Part shown: one piece after another, positions 28,660-38,469 of the stretch
Numbering within the stretch: position 1 is the first letter of the stretch
Layout of the letters: each line of letters opens with the position of its first letter
Assembly (NCBI RefSeq): GCF_963678635.1
Contig: NC_087069.1
Span: 56,280,952-56,344,951, forward strand
Reading direction: 5' to 3'
From: Symsagittifera roscoffensis
Taxonomy: Eukaryota > Xenacoelomorpha > Acoela > Convolutidae
Length of the DNA: 64,000 nt
Notes under the pieces: model-generated
The model's input: only the letters and a program-made list of their open reading frames with translations
The model's database searches: none
What the model was told of the DNA's origin: nothing
Made by a program: the position numbers and the translations under genes

Positions 28660-31600
28660 TGGCGCAGCCAGCAGGATTCGCAGCTCAAGACAACAGAACG
28701 GATATGGGAATTCCGGTATTTTGGGCATCAGCGAATCTAGACCCTCCGTGGCAATTCAAAATTTGGTTCGAACAATTTCTCATGGCGGTTACGGTCAAAG
28801 AAAATGTGAACCCAGAGATTATTTTGGAAGAACCAAAAGACATATTAGAGGAACCACCACCACGCCCGGAAACGCCCAGGGAAGGGGAGAACGAAGATGC
28901 GAGAAACGCTAGGATTCTTAGAGATAAATTAGCAAGCGACAGAGTAGTATTGGAGAACGAAGAAAGAAAAACAAGAGGCCCACGAGTCGGACACAATGTC
29001 TTCTACAACGAAGTACAAAAGAAACTGGTGTCACGATTATTTCTATCTTTGGGCACAGAGGGAAAGAAGAGATTCCTACAAAAGAATCCGCACGCAGAAA
29101 TATCGAAAATGACGTTCAGAGAAATAACAGAGTTGGCAGAAGTCTCATTTCAAAAGGTAAAATGTGTAACATACGAAAGATACAAGTTATTTACGAGAAT
29201 GCAAGAATCTGGAGAATCTCTAGAATCATTCCACGCAGCACTAACTGCCCAAGCTGCTCGTTCAGAACTGGGGACATTGGAAAATGAAATAGTGCGAGAC
29301 TTGTTCATCTCGAAAATGAAAAACATGACATTGCAGGACACGTTGACATTCGAAACTCTGAATCCAGAGGAAGTTCTAAAAAGGGCTATAAAATTCGAAC
29401 ATAGCAAGTTAACCACAATGGCATTCCAAAAGACTAATGCTGCGGCTACAGGAGGATCAAGTAGCAATTACACATCGGGTGTGAGAATAAAACAGGAACC
29501 TGTAATGGCAGTTCGAAATTTGGGGGGGAAAACCAAAACTCCAAATAGAAGAGAAACAAATAACAGACAGAATAATAACAAAACTCAAAACACGAAAACA
29601 AAACCATGTAATAGATGTGGAAGGACGTTTGAACAGGGACATCTAAAATACTGTCCAGCGATGGGGAAGAATTGTAAGCACTGTGGTAAACCAAATCACT
29701 TCGGCAAAATGTGCAGATCCCAACAAGTAAGTGAAGTTGCGGAAGATTCGGAAGGTTCGGTAGAGGAATGCGACCAGATCAGTGAAGGTGTTGGGTCATG
29801 TAGTGAATTTGAAGTTATATCAATACAAACCTACCAACCGGAAAATGAGCGAGTTTCAAAATATGTGAAAGATCGAATCAACGAAATGAGAAACAACACA
29901 AACGGAAAAGTGATACAAGTTCAGAAAATAGATTCTATTCGCGATCCAACATTGAATCGCGTAAAATCATTAAAAGCCATGGTACGAATAGATAACCAGA
30001 TAATTCAATTAACAGTGGACACTGGAAGTCCTGTTTCATTTCTTAACTGGGCAACGACAAAGGAAATCATGGATAAATCAAACAAAGTGAGATTCATACC
30101 GTCCGACAAATTGAACTTACAAACCAAATTCGTGGATTACAACAAACAATCGATCAGTATCCTGGGAGCCCTGAAAACCAATCTGAGGTCAGCGGGCTGG
30201 GAGGTAAAGGGCGCAACCTTTCTGGTATCAGAACGAAAAACTAGATGCATCATGGGATTAGATCTGCAAGGACAAGTGGGAATAGTGACTACACAAAGAC
30301 CGGCGACAAAAGAACTCACCAGGTTCGACGTGCTCATGTGCGAGCAGTCAGAAGATTGGAAAGAAAAATTTTTCACAAAATTTAAAAACTTATTTGAAAG
30401 GCAAGGCATTTCAAAAAATCACATTGCCAGTTCAAAATTCAAATACCCACTATTTCCGATTCAAGAAAAGGGGAGAATAATTCCAATTCACATACAAGAT
30501 AAGGTCGAAAAAGAAATCGAGAAGTTATTGACAGAAGGTCATATAACAAAACTTGATAAATGTACAAGTGATTGCTTTATCGCCCCGATTGTTATAACAG
30601 TAAAGAAGGACGACTCAATAAAATTGGCAATGGATGCAAAACCAATCAATAGACAATTGTTCAAAAACAAGTACCAAATGCCGAATGTAGATGAACTTAT
30701 TGATGGGGTAAGCCAGATTGTAACTGAAAACAAAAAGGGTACGCTATATTTTTCGGTGTTAGATTTGAAATATGCGTACAGTCAACTAAAATTGGCTGCT
30801 GATACAGCTAGACAATGCAATTTTAACATTGTGGGTGGAAAAGCAACTGGAACTTACAGATTCTTGACAGGGTTCTACGGTCTAGCAGATATGCCAGCTG
30901 AATTTCAAAAGGCTATGGATAGAACCATCAATCACGCTAAAAACACGTTCTGTTTTCTGGATGACATACTTATTGTGTCAAAGGGAAGTGAAATCGAACA
31001 TGCAAACTTAGTAGAAGCAGTACTAAAGAAATTGGATGCGGAAAACTTGGCACTGAAACTCTCAAAATGTGAATTTTTTAAACAAGAAGTGAATTGGTTG
31101 GGTCACCATCTCTCAGAAGAAGGGGTTAGACCGAAAATCACTAAAACGGAAGCCGTAGTAAACTTGAACCAGCCGAAATCCCTAAAACAACTAAGGTCAT
31201 TTCTAGGAAGCATAAATCACTTAGCTAAATTTATACCTAACGTAGCTAGTCTGACTGAAAAATTAAGACCACTTCTTAAAGAAGAAAATCAAAAGAAAAA
31301 GTTAAAAAACATGAAACTCCCGGTGAAAAAATTCGAGTGGGGGGATGTTCACACAGTAGCATTTAATGCTATAAAAGGAGCTGTGGCAAATATTACGAAA
31401 GTGCATTATTACGATGCAAATCGTGAAACACGAGTTAAATGCGATGCTAGCCATGATGGGCTAGGGGCTACTTTAGAACAACAAAATGATGAAGGGTTGT
31501 GGGCCCCAATTTCGTTCGCATCCCGATACTTAAATGCCCAAGAAAAAAAATATTCAATAAATGAGTTGCAATTATTGGCAGTTGTTTGGGCAGTAGATAG

Positions 31601-31781
31601 ATATAAACACTACCTTCTGGGGAAACCATTTACCATCGCAACTGACCACAAAGCGCTTACAACGGCATTGGATGTTAATCAATCGAACAAGACCTACCAA
31701 TCACGTTTAACCCGGTGGGTTGACCGGTTACTGCCATATCAGTTCAACATAGTTCACATTCCGGGGAGGGGATGGGCATAG
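28659..31781 (+). CDS. gag-pol: Gag-Pol part 1: Gag, protease, RT, RNase H
   Basis: 1040 codons. The ATG spans the LTR/PBS junction. Gag occupies about residues 1-400, ending in two zinc knuckles at about 320-350 ('CNRCGRTFEQGHLKYC' and the canonical 'CKHCGKPNHFGKMC'). Protease is near 450 with 'LTVDTGSPVSF'. RT spans about 625-810, with 'FSVLDLKYAYSQ' and 'CFLDDILIVSKG', so the catalytic box is FLDD rather than YLDD. RNase H covers about 925-1035 ('KCDASHDGLGATL', 'INELQLLAVVWA', 'ATDHKAL'). It ends at a TAG just where the conserved GI(V/A)DYLSR block begins in the -1 frame, so Pol is divided at the RNase H/connection boundary. Gag and Pol share one frame, so no gag-pol frameshift is needed. 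Confidence 0.93.
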   Translation: MAQPAGFAAQDNRTDMGIPVFWASANLDPPWQFKIWFEQFLMAVTVKENVNPEIILEEPKDILEEPPPRPETPREGENEDARNARILRDKLASDRVVLENEERKTRGPRVGHNVFYNEVQKKLVSRLFLSLGTEGKKRFLQKNPHAEISKMTFREITELAEVSFQKVKCVTYERYKLFTRMQESGESLESFHAALTAQAARSELGTLENEIVRDLFISKMKNMTLQDTLTFETLNPEEVLKRAIKFEHSKLTTMAFQKTNAAATGGSSSNYTSGVRIKQEPVMAVRNLGGKTKTPNRRETNNRQNNNKTQNTKTKPCNRCGRTFEQGHLKYCPAMGKNCKHCGKPNHFGKMCRSQQVSEVAEDSEGSVEECDQISEGVGSCSEFEVISIQTYQPENERVSKYVKDRINEMRNNTNGKVIQVQKIDSIRDPTLNRVKSLKAMVRIDNQIIQLTVDTGSPVSFLNWATTKEIMDKSNKVRFIPSDKLNLQTKFVDYNKQSISILGALKTNLRSAGWEVKGATFLVSERKTRCIMGLDLQGQVGIVTTQRPATKELTRFDVLMCEQSEDWKEKFFTKFKNLFERQGISKNHIASSKFKYPLFPIQEKGRIIPIHIQDKVEKEIEKLLTEGHITKLDKCTSDCFIAPIVITVKKDDSIKLAMDAKPINRQLFKNKYQMPNVDELIDGVSQIVTENKKGTLYFSVLDLKYAYSQLKLAADTARQCNFNIVGGKATGTYRFLTGFYGLADMPAEFQKAMDRTINHAKNTFCFLDDILIVSKGSEIEHANLVEAVLKKLDAENLALKLSKCEFFKQEVNWLGHHLSEEGVRPKITKTEAVVNLNQPKSLKQLRSFLGSINHLAKFIPNVASLTEKLRPLLKEENQKKKLKNMKLPVKKFEWGDVHTVAFNAIKGAVANITKVHYYDANRETRVKCDASHDGLGATLEQQNDEGLWAPISFASRYLNAQEKKYSINELQLLAVVWAVDRYKHYLLGKPFTIATDHKALTTALDVNQSNKTYQSRLTRWVDRLLPYQFNIVHIPGRGWA
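28660..28677 (+). promoter_or_regulatory. Primer-binding site overlapping the gag start
   Basis: TGGCGCAGCCAGCAGGAT lies immediately after the LTR. The A of the gag ATG is the last LTR base and the TG is the first two PBS bases, so the first Gag codons are encoded by the PBS. Confidence 0.7.
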
Positions 31782-32218
31782 TTGATTATTTATCGCGTGA
31801 TCCTTTCAATGATCCCTGGCCCGAATCAGAATTAGACGAAAAGTTTGTAGTAGCGACAATAAACTCTTTTCATAAAGCGTTCGACTGCTGGAACAGTAGG
31901 CTTAAAGACTCAAGATCGCTCAACCGGAACGAAAACGTTCTAGAATGTTCTAGAAGGAATGTTACGAAACAGTCATCAAGTAATGGTTGCTATAGCAACC
32001 AAAACGGTCAAAATCGAACAAGGCTCGACCGGAACGAGAGAAAACAGTTTCCACGACTGCAAAAACAGCTAAACACAACAGTTCAACAGAAACAAATCAC
32101 TTTTTCGTCAAATCAACCCACTAAACAGTCAGTCTTAAATAATTGCAAAATCAAAAAACGACCAGTAACGAGCAAAATAGAAAAAAACAGACTCAAGGAT
32201 CGAGATGTCAGAAAATAA
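31772..32218 (+). CDS. Middle ORF: Pol connection segment in the -1 frame
   Basis: 148 codons starting at an ATG that overlaps the preceding TAG (ATGGGCATAG). Residues 1-35 ('MGIVDYLSRDPF', 'DEKFVVATINSF') are the conserved continuation of RNase H in Gypsy Pols. In the decayed relative at 41.6 kb the equivalent block is in one frame with RNase H. The rest is Asn/Gln/Lys/Arg-rich without recognisable domain, ending at TAA (32216-32218). It may be reached by -1 frameshift or by termination-reinitiation, or the overlap may reflect a one-base indel in the G-rich run. Confidence 0.55.
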   Translation: MGIVDYLSRDPFNDPWPESELDEKFVVATINSFHKAFDCWNSRLKDSRSLNRNENVLECSRRNVTKQSSSNGCYSNQNGQNRTRLDRNERKQFPRLQKQLNTTVQQKQITFSSNQPTKQSVLNNCKIKKRPVTSKIEKNRLKDRDVRK

Positions 32219-32288
32219 AAACAGAGCATACGACTGGTGGTCGAACTCACCACAAGAATGACGGAATGAGGAGCGCGAAGAAAGCATA

Positions 32289-35213
32289 ATGGACTCAAAG
32301 TGGAACCGATCACTTTCCACCAATATCGAACTCTCGGAAGAGGAGGAGATCACAGAGACAGTCCAACGCACGAGAAAAATAATACGAGGAGGCAGAAAAA
32401 ATAGGGACAGTTCAGACAGCGAAACACGTCATGCACAACGAGTAAAATGGTCGTTGGAACCGGAACAACAACGAGTAGCGGATCAAAGACTGCTCTCATT
32501 CTGGCAGTTAATAGGCGGAGAAAACAATGTTCAGGAAAATCGAGAACTGGTGGCTCATACCCAAGAAGTCAGGGACAACTTGGAACACGAATCAAGTTCA
32601 ACATCGCCAAAACCGAGCGCATCGACGGAACGAAAACTCAGTGAGGTGAATGTAATAGAAGTAGACCTGACAACCACAGAAGAGGCGGAGAGTGAGGAGG
32701 AAGTGTGCTCAATTCAACCGCCAAAGGGACTAGGAAAAACAGGACTGCAAAAGCAGCAACAAGTGGAGACCCTGGACAATCTCGCAAAACTGTTCGACAA
32801 AAACTTGCTAGCAGAATTGACCACAGAAGACACGTGGATGGACCGCCTCAGGAGAGTGGTAGAGAGAGGGGATAAACAAGGATTCGAATTGATGGGACCC
32901 TATACAAATCCGTTGTGGTCACAGATGGCAGTTCAGGACGACTGCATCTTGGTGAATAATCGGCTAGCAGTACCAGTTCAACTACGACAAGCTGTCCTGA
33001 AACGAATCCATCGAGGACACCTAGGTCAGGAGGCTATGTTGGGAGCAGCGCAATATCTGTGGTGGCCACACATGATTAAGGACATCGTGAATTTGGCAGA
33101 GGAGTGTCGTAGTTGTACCAGATATGGTAAGAATGTAAAATACCTTATTTCGAAAAATTCGTCAAAACCATTGCCACTGCTCACGCAGCCGGGACAGGAG
33201 GTACAACTAGACTACGCGGGGCCTATAGAAAACCAAAAAGGAAAAAAAATCTATCTTTTAGTAGCTATTGATCGATTCTCAAAATTTCCATCAGTGAAGG
33301 TTACAAAATCCACAAGTGGAAAGAGCACAGTAAAATTCTTGAGATCATATATCGACACACATGGAGTCCCTGAATCAATTCGATCGGACCAATTTTCAGG
33401 ATTTAAGGGAAAAACTTTTAAAAAATTCTGTTCGGAACTCAATATCGAGCAAAAATTCTGTCCGGTGGGGGATCACAGAGGTTGTGGTTTGGTTGAACGT
33501 ACAATTCAAACAATAAAAAGAAGACTGGGAGTAATGATGCTCGATGAAAATAATAAATCAATCAAATTATGCCTCAGCATTATAATGAGAGACTTACGGT
33601 GGAACAAGCAGAAAACAATTCAAGTATCTCCGTTCCAAGCACATTTTGGCAGGCTACCAAAAACAGAATTTAAAATTGTGAGGGATAAATTTTTAAATAA
33701 TTCTGATTCTTTAGACAAACAACACTTGGGACGCTCAGCACTGACTGCTTCTCAAATGAAACGAAGAATTGATCAGTCGAGAGAGAATCTAAAGATAGTG
33801 CGCAAGGGACAACTGAGCAGGGATACAAGCCCACTGCACAAGCAGCAGATGACATCGGACAGAGACAAAGAAAGAGCCAAAGCCCTAAAGGAATTGTTGG
33901 AAGCGAACGCCCGCTGGAACTACGAAAGAAGGGACGCGGCTAAAAATGACATCCGGAAATTAGTGGACGAGACAGGGCAACTCAATCCCGATCTCCGAAA
34001 GGAAATGATATACTCTTGGGAGAAGGGATTTGTGGAGGACAAAATAGAAAACCAATGCATGTCACCAACCAAGACTATACTTCGAAAGGACCCTCTACGG
34101 AAAAGCGGACAAGCCTTAACCAGGCCACTAAAGGGGAAAATCGTTTCAGAAACGGACTCAACAATTAGGACATCAGCCGGTTCGATCTATAGGAAATCGG
34201 ATATAGCTCAATCAAAAACGGTACTGACGCAAGAAAACCAGCGAAGCACGAGTAAAAGTCCATCGTCAGAACCTACCAAAAAGTTTAAGCGAGTCAGCTC
34301 TCCAGAACGACTAGAGGAGCTGGGATCAGAGGACGAACTTCAAGGAGAAATGGAAATCGCTGATACAATGAATCCGATAGAGCGCTTTCAGAGGAGCCAA
34401 ACAATAGTCACTTCAAAGGACACAGAAGCCGGGGGAGGCCTGAATCTTGCAGTCAAAAGAGCAAAACCCAATTTGGCGGGACCAAAACTAAATACAGAGG
34501 AAAATATCACAAACAAGCCGGAAAAGAGCGGAAAGGAAAAGAAAGGCCGAAGCAAGAAACAACAGGGGACAAATCAAGCTGCGACTGCAGCAAACTCAGA
34601 GCAAGAGAAAGCAACATCTAAGCCGGAATCAGACACAGTAGATACCAAAATTCAGTCAAGTTCTACGCCGAAAGCAAAACAGCGTCCGAAACTGAAAGGC
34701 ATTGACTCTCACACTCCTCTTGAAGATATCGTGGACACATTTCACAATCGAAATTTGGCACCGTTTGAATGGGAGAAGTACGCGGACCAATTGTTAAAAA
34801 GAGGAGTGCAGCGAGTTGCGGATGAACTTCGAGAAAATCCTCAACAAAGCTCGGAACTGGACACAAACTTCGAACCACCACAAGGATTCTCGGACGAATC
34901 AAGTGCAGAAGAGTCAGGTATTAGACGAAGTTCGAGACAAACAAAAAACAAAGAACCCAAACGATTCGGAGATCCGATAAAACATTCAATCAAAGAAATA
35001 TCTGAAAACCTTACAGGTAGAGGTCTTCTAAAGGAGGCACTTAGACAATACAGAAACCAACTGAGAGATTTTAAAGATCGGGACGACAGACCATTAGAAT
35101 CGAAAGTGCGACGACTCGAAAGACATCTTTTTATGCGAAAATTCGGATATGCTACCTTGGATGAGGGAGTCGATTGGAACCCGAGTTGGGAAATCGAGCT
35201 GGAGGAAAACTGA
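32289..35213 (+). CDS. Integrase with long C-terminal extension
   Basis: 974 codons. Residues 1-160 are charged linker. The zinc domain is at about 235-280 ('HRGHLGQEAM', 'CRSCTRYG'). The catalytic core spans about 295-420: 'VQLDYAGPI' (D), 'IRSDQFSGF' (D) and 'GCGLVERTIQ' (E). The second Asp block has DQFSGF where most Gypsy integrases have DNG(T/P)xF. From about 520 to 974 there is a Lys/Glu/Ser-rich extension with no recognised fold. It contains a 'SGIRRSSRQTKNKEPKRFGD' tail-like motif near 875 and an ordered-looking end. Integrase on its own ORF, 70 bases after the middle ORF, is shared with the decayed relative. Confidence 0.85.
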   Translation: MDSKWNRSLSTNIELSEEEEITETVQRTRKIIRGGRKNRDSSDSETRHAQRVKWSLEPEQQRVADQRLLSFWQLIGGENNVQENRELVAHTQEVRDNLEHESSSTSPKPSASTERKLSEVNVIEVDLTTTEEAESEEEVCSIQPPKGLGKTGLQKQQQVETLDNLAKLFDKNLLAELTTEDTWMDRLRRVVERGDKQGFELMGPYTNPLWSQMAVQDDCILVNNRLAVPVQLRQAVLKRIHRGHLGQEAMLGAAQYLWWPHMIKDIVNLAEECRSCTRYGKNVKYLISKNSSKPLPLLTQPGQEVQLDYAGPIENQKGKKIYLLVAIDRFSKFPSVKVTKSTSGKSTVKFLRSYIDTHGVPESIRSDQFSGFKGKTFKKFCSELNIEQKFCPVGDHRGCGLVERTIQTIKRRLGVMMLDENNKSIKLCLSIIMRDLRWNKQKTIQVSPFQAHFGRLPKTEFKIVRDKFLNNSDSLDKQHLGRSALTASQMKRRIDQSRENLKIVRKGQLSRDTSPLHKQQMTSDRDKERAKALKELLEANARWNYERRDAAKNDIRKLVDETGQLNPDLRKEMIYSWEKGFVEDKIENQCMSPTKTILRKDPLRKSGQALTRPLKGKIVSETDSTIRTSAGSIYRKSDIAQSKTVLTQENQRSTSKSPSSEPTKKFKRVSSPERLEELGSEDELQGEMEIADTMNPIERFQRSQTIVTSKDTEAGGGLNLAVKRAKPNLAGPKLNTEENITNKPEKSGKEKKGRSKKQQGTNQAATAANSEQEKATSKPESDTVDTKIQSSSTPKAKQRPKLKGIDSHTPLEDIVDTFHNRNLAPFEWEKYADQLLKRGVQRVADELRENPQQSSELDTNFEPPQGFSDESSAEESGIRRSSRQTKNKEPKRFGDPIKHSIKEISENLTGRGLLKEALRQYRNQLRDFKDRDDRPLESKVRRLERHLFMRKFGYATLDEGVDWNPSWEIELEEN

Positions 35214-35330
35214 AAAATACATAATCCAAAATCGTCAATTACCAGAAAAACAAAAACTTTTCTTTGAACTGAGTAAATTAAACTCTTTAAATAAATTATC
35301 CTACTGATGTTGTATAATTTATTTCTTTCA

Positions 35331-35342
35331 CCGTGGGGGGTG
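35331..35342 (+). promoter_or_regulatory. Polypurine tract
   Basis: CCGTGGGGGGTG directly before the 3' LTR, the site that primes plus-strand DNA synthesis. Confidence 0.7.
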
Positions 35343-35599
35343 TGTCATACCGCTACTGCAGTAGCAGTATTTATTATACGTATGTACATCTAACCTCTGG
35401 TGCTCAATCATTATTTTATGGTATTCTCAAGGTCATACGTAAGTGTTGACACTGAGATTAAGCGAGAGATCAGAGTACTTAACAATGATCTATCTCTCAG
35501 TACATAAGAAACCAAGAAAAGAGAAAATCTAAATTCAATATTCAGAATACAGTATTGAATTACAACTTGTTTTCAATTGATATCGCAACGCATATCACA
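35343..35599 (+). repeat. 3' LTR of the young Gypsy element
   Basis: 257 bp, one visible difference from the 5' LTR. Followed by target duplication GAATG. Confidence 0.95.
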
Positions 35600-35604
35600 G
35601 AATG

Positions 35605-36844
35605 TAAGACAAGTTTTTTTTATGCATACAAAACCAGCCTTGTTTCTTTGCCCTCGCACTATTTTAAATTATCATGTTTCTTTTGAACAAGTTAGGTTTG
35701 CCATGAACAACTTAAGACTTTTGGCAGCACAGTTTAATCAAAAGTTTGACCTTTTTTAAAATTAAGTTGACAATCTCAGTATAGGAATAAGCATCTTACT
35801 AAAAGTGTTCTAAGTGACGATGCTCTCCAATCTGAATTGCTCTATTAAGCTAATAAACTTAAAATAAAGACCCCGATAAAAAAACAGTGAGCCAGGAATC
35901 ACTTTTCAGAAGGATCAATCACTTTTCAGAATTTTAGTAGCGTTGTTCTGGTATTTGATCAGTGGCCTATTATGCGTGATCAGGGAAGATTCATCTCTGG
36001 TCCAGACCTGGAATTTCAGGGCTAGAGCAGCGCAAATTGAGGTCTGAAATAACACTACAATAGCCAATAGCCAGCCTTGGTTCTTCGATGGTTAGATCCA
36101 AATTCGATGTAGACGAACAGCCTGAAAGACGGTGGCCGAAAATAACTGCGATAATAAAAAAAAAAGACAAAGTTTTGTATTTTGACGTTTCGTCCAGCGA
36201 TTCTGAGCGTGAAAATGAACAAATAAGGGTTAAAGCCAATAGTTTTTGTTTGTAATGTCGAAATCAAACGTTTTTTTTTTTCGAACGTGAAAACTTGTGT
36301 TTAGCGCTGATTCTGGTTGGCTATTTTATCCTTTATTATCGCTGAAAAAATTATTCATGCCAGATTGCTGAATCATCGCATGAAACTTCATCAAGACTGT
36401 GAAACTTTTGAACCAGCAATAACTATCTGTGGAATGTCAACCCGCAATACTCCCAAACAAAAAGATTGGGAAGAGCAGTTGGCACTATTCAGTCAGTGGA
36501 TCAAACATCCTCACACACTAAAAAAAGACTACAGGAGATAATTAGTCCGAACAAGTTGTTCTACAGAAATGTTGACCCATGCGCTAGGTGGAGAGTCACC
36601 TGCAGAAAACAAAGCTGACACAACACCGCCTTCTCTTTTATTGAAAATGGAGCTGCGCATACCGATAACTATACTTCTTAGTTGTCATAAGAACAAAGCA
36701 AAAGACCAAAAACAACGAAACTATAGAGAATAAATGACTCGAGTCCTAGCCCGGGGAATAATTTCAACCTTAAATTGCCTTGAGACCGAGGAGTTGTGCG
36801 TTTTAAATTTTTTGACGCTGCATTTCCAGAAAATTCTACACAAG
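35605..36844. other. No recognisable gene
   Basis: AT-rich sequence with only short ORFs (60-82 codons) lacking domain-like composition. Confidence 0.5.
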
Positions 36845-37111
36845 CAGTAGCGGATTTAGGCAATATATACAAACTTTGAGAGGGGAACGCCCGCCGAAGA
36901 AACATGATCTTTTGGTCAACGTTTTCAAAAAGAACAATTTTTGGCCTTTTTTCAAAAATTTGCTTGTGGCGCAGGAAAATTGGTCAAAATACGGTCTTTA
37001 TAGTGAACTGCGGGTGTTAAAAATAAACAGCTCGACTTGAAAAAAAGTGACCGAAACTTTTGATTTTTTAAAATTCGCCTCCCTCTTGAGAAAATCCTAG
37101 ACCTGCCTTTG
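36845..37111. mobile_element. Candidate hAT-like MITE
   Basis: 267 bp with imperfect terminal inverted repeats: CAGTAGCGGATTTAGG at one end, and the complement of CCTAGACCTGCCTTTG at the other. The inner parts also pair loosely (GAGAGGGGAACGC against CCTCCCTCTTGAG). Flanks are TACACAAG and TACGTAAG, an 8-bp near-duplication (6 of 8) as expected for hAT insertion. No transposase. Confidence 0.5.
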
Positions 37112-37119
37112 TACGTAAG

Positions 37120-37565
37120 TGTTTGATTTAAGAACTTTTATTAGAAAACTTGATCATAAAAAATCTTCGTATAAATAATCCTTTTGAAACAATCATTTTA
37201 AGTTCCGTGATATGTACAATTTAAAGCAAATGACAAATGACGAGAGTATGTCGTACATTTTGGTAGCTGAAATGTTTCTATAGTGTTGGCCACTTTCTAA
37301 AATAGCAATTTTTTTGACTGGTCGAGATCACACTATTGGTTTTTCTCGTGACGTTCTATGCAGGTTCACTTTCAATTCTGTTCATCGTATCTCTTCTGTA
37401 TGTACCTCAGTATTAGTTGTTGTTGTTCATTAAATAATATGATTGGTAGAGCGACTCCTCTTTCCAATCTCCTTGTGTCCTGAACTCTATCCTGTTAGGA
37501 CAGTGAAGCAGTCGTCGCTGAGACAGATGAGAGTTTCTCGACTGCTGATGCGAGTCACATGTTCG
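37120..37565. other. Downstream flank of the GCNT-like gene
   Basis: Contains the expected 3' untranslated region of the minus-strand gene. I see no second gene. Confidence 0.4.
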
Positions 37566-37958
37566 TCATCTCCACTTGGGATGTTTTCTGATGTAGTTGG
37601 AAATTCTGTGGGCGGGGTTGGCCAGACTGTTCAGCTTAGACAGGAAGTGAGTGGACACTCTGCCCGTCCTTCGCTCCTCGGAGACCCTCGAGTGGTGCCA
37701 CACATTCAGACAGTCCCAGGCCAGTGGCTCGAAGTGCCAGGGGAACTTGTTGACAGCGAGGGTGACCCCGTGATAGTTGTTCACAATCTGCGGCAGTGTC
37801 TTCACTCCTACCATGCAGATGTGTCTCTGTATGAAGCCACTGGGGCACCACTTGCTGTTCTCAAAGGACCACTGCTTGTAGCGGGGAGAGAATTCCACCA
37901 AGTACTTCTCCCCATCCTTCGAACTCCTCGAACAGGGAAAGGAGGCATGTTTGTTATA
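37566..37958 (-). CDS. GCNT-like glycosyltransferase, terminal exon
   Basis: Last exon of the core-2/I-branching-type beta-1,6-N-acetylglucosaminyltransferase gene, 130 codons plus stop. It starts after a TTGTTTCAG acceptor, in phase 0 with the exon at 45160-45362. 'GFIQRHICMVGVKTLPQIVN' and 'VTLAVNKF' match the family's C-terminal pattern, in which a conserved Cys-x-(F/Y)-G-x-x-D-L block is followed by an (A/V)NKF motif. Here the usual G-x-G-D-L reads GVKTL. The tail ends 'IRKHPKWR'. It is separated from the preceding exon by a 7.2-kb intron filled by a decayed Gypsy element. Confidence 0.85.
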   Translation of the reverse strand, partial: YNKHASFPCSRSSKDGEKYLVEFSPRYKQWSFENSKWCPSGFIQRHICMVGVKTLPQIVNNYHGVTLAVNKFPWHFEPLAWDCLNVWHHSRVSEERRTGRVSTHFLSKLNSLANPAHRISNYIRKHPKWR

Positions 37959-38097
37959 CTGAAACAACACCAAATCCTAACTTGACTCACAACTTTTTAA
38001 TTTCATCTTCTTACCATTTTCAACAGATGCATTTAACTCTTTTCCCCATCCAAGGTATTGCTTATGCTGAAAACATGGGAGTAAAAAATATGAGTAT

Positions 38098-38397
38098 GAG
38101 ATATCCGTGATTTCAACTACTAAACTCTAAATATACTAAAACAAAGTAAAGTAAATTCATGAAGTGCTTAGTTACTGTAATATAAGACTTGGTTATGAAT
38201 TGATACGGATAAATACAAATTGGATCAACTTTAATTTTTCAACAGTAGATAAGCTAAGTGAACACACACATTACTTAGCTTTAGCACCAAGAGTGTTGAC
38301 AGGTTGTTGAAACTTAGGTCAATGATTAAATATCTAAGTCGCTATATCCTAGGCTGACCTTGACTAACATAGTACTGTAGTATCATGCAGTATCACA
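38098..38397 (-). repeat. 3' LTR of the decayed Gypsy element
   Basis: 300 bp, direct repeat of 44618-44923. Begins TGAGATATCCGTGATTT and ends GCAGTATCACA in plus orientation. Confidence 0.92.
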
Positions 38398-38469
38398 TTC
38401 CCCTCACAAGGGAAACTTTTGTTGAAATTGAAAATTTAAAGCTTAGTTGTCAGTTTAGTTCATTTGTTT

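Larger units (their letters stand above)
28403..35599 (+). mobile_element. Young Ty3/Gypsy LTR retrotransposon, 7.2 kb
   Basis: 257-bp LTRs at both ends with one visible difference, flanked by a perfect 5-bp target duplication GAATG (28398-28402, 35600-35604). Three plus-strand ORFs encode Gag-PR-RT-RNase H, a short middle ORF, and a separate integrase with a long tail. There is no env. A G-rich polypurine tract (GTGGGGGGTG, ending at 35342) precedes the 3' LTR. The element is structurally complete and looks recently inserted. A decayed relative is at 38098-44923. Confidence 0.95.
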
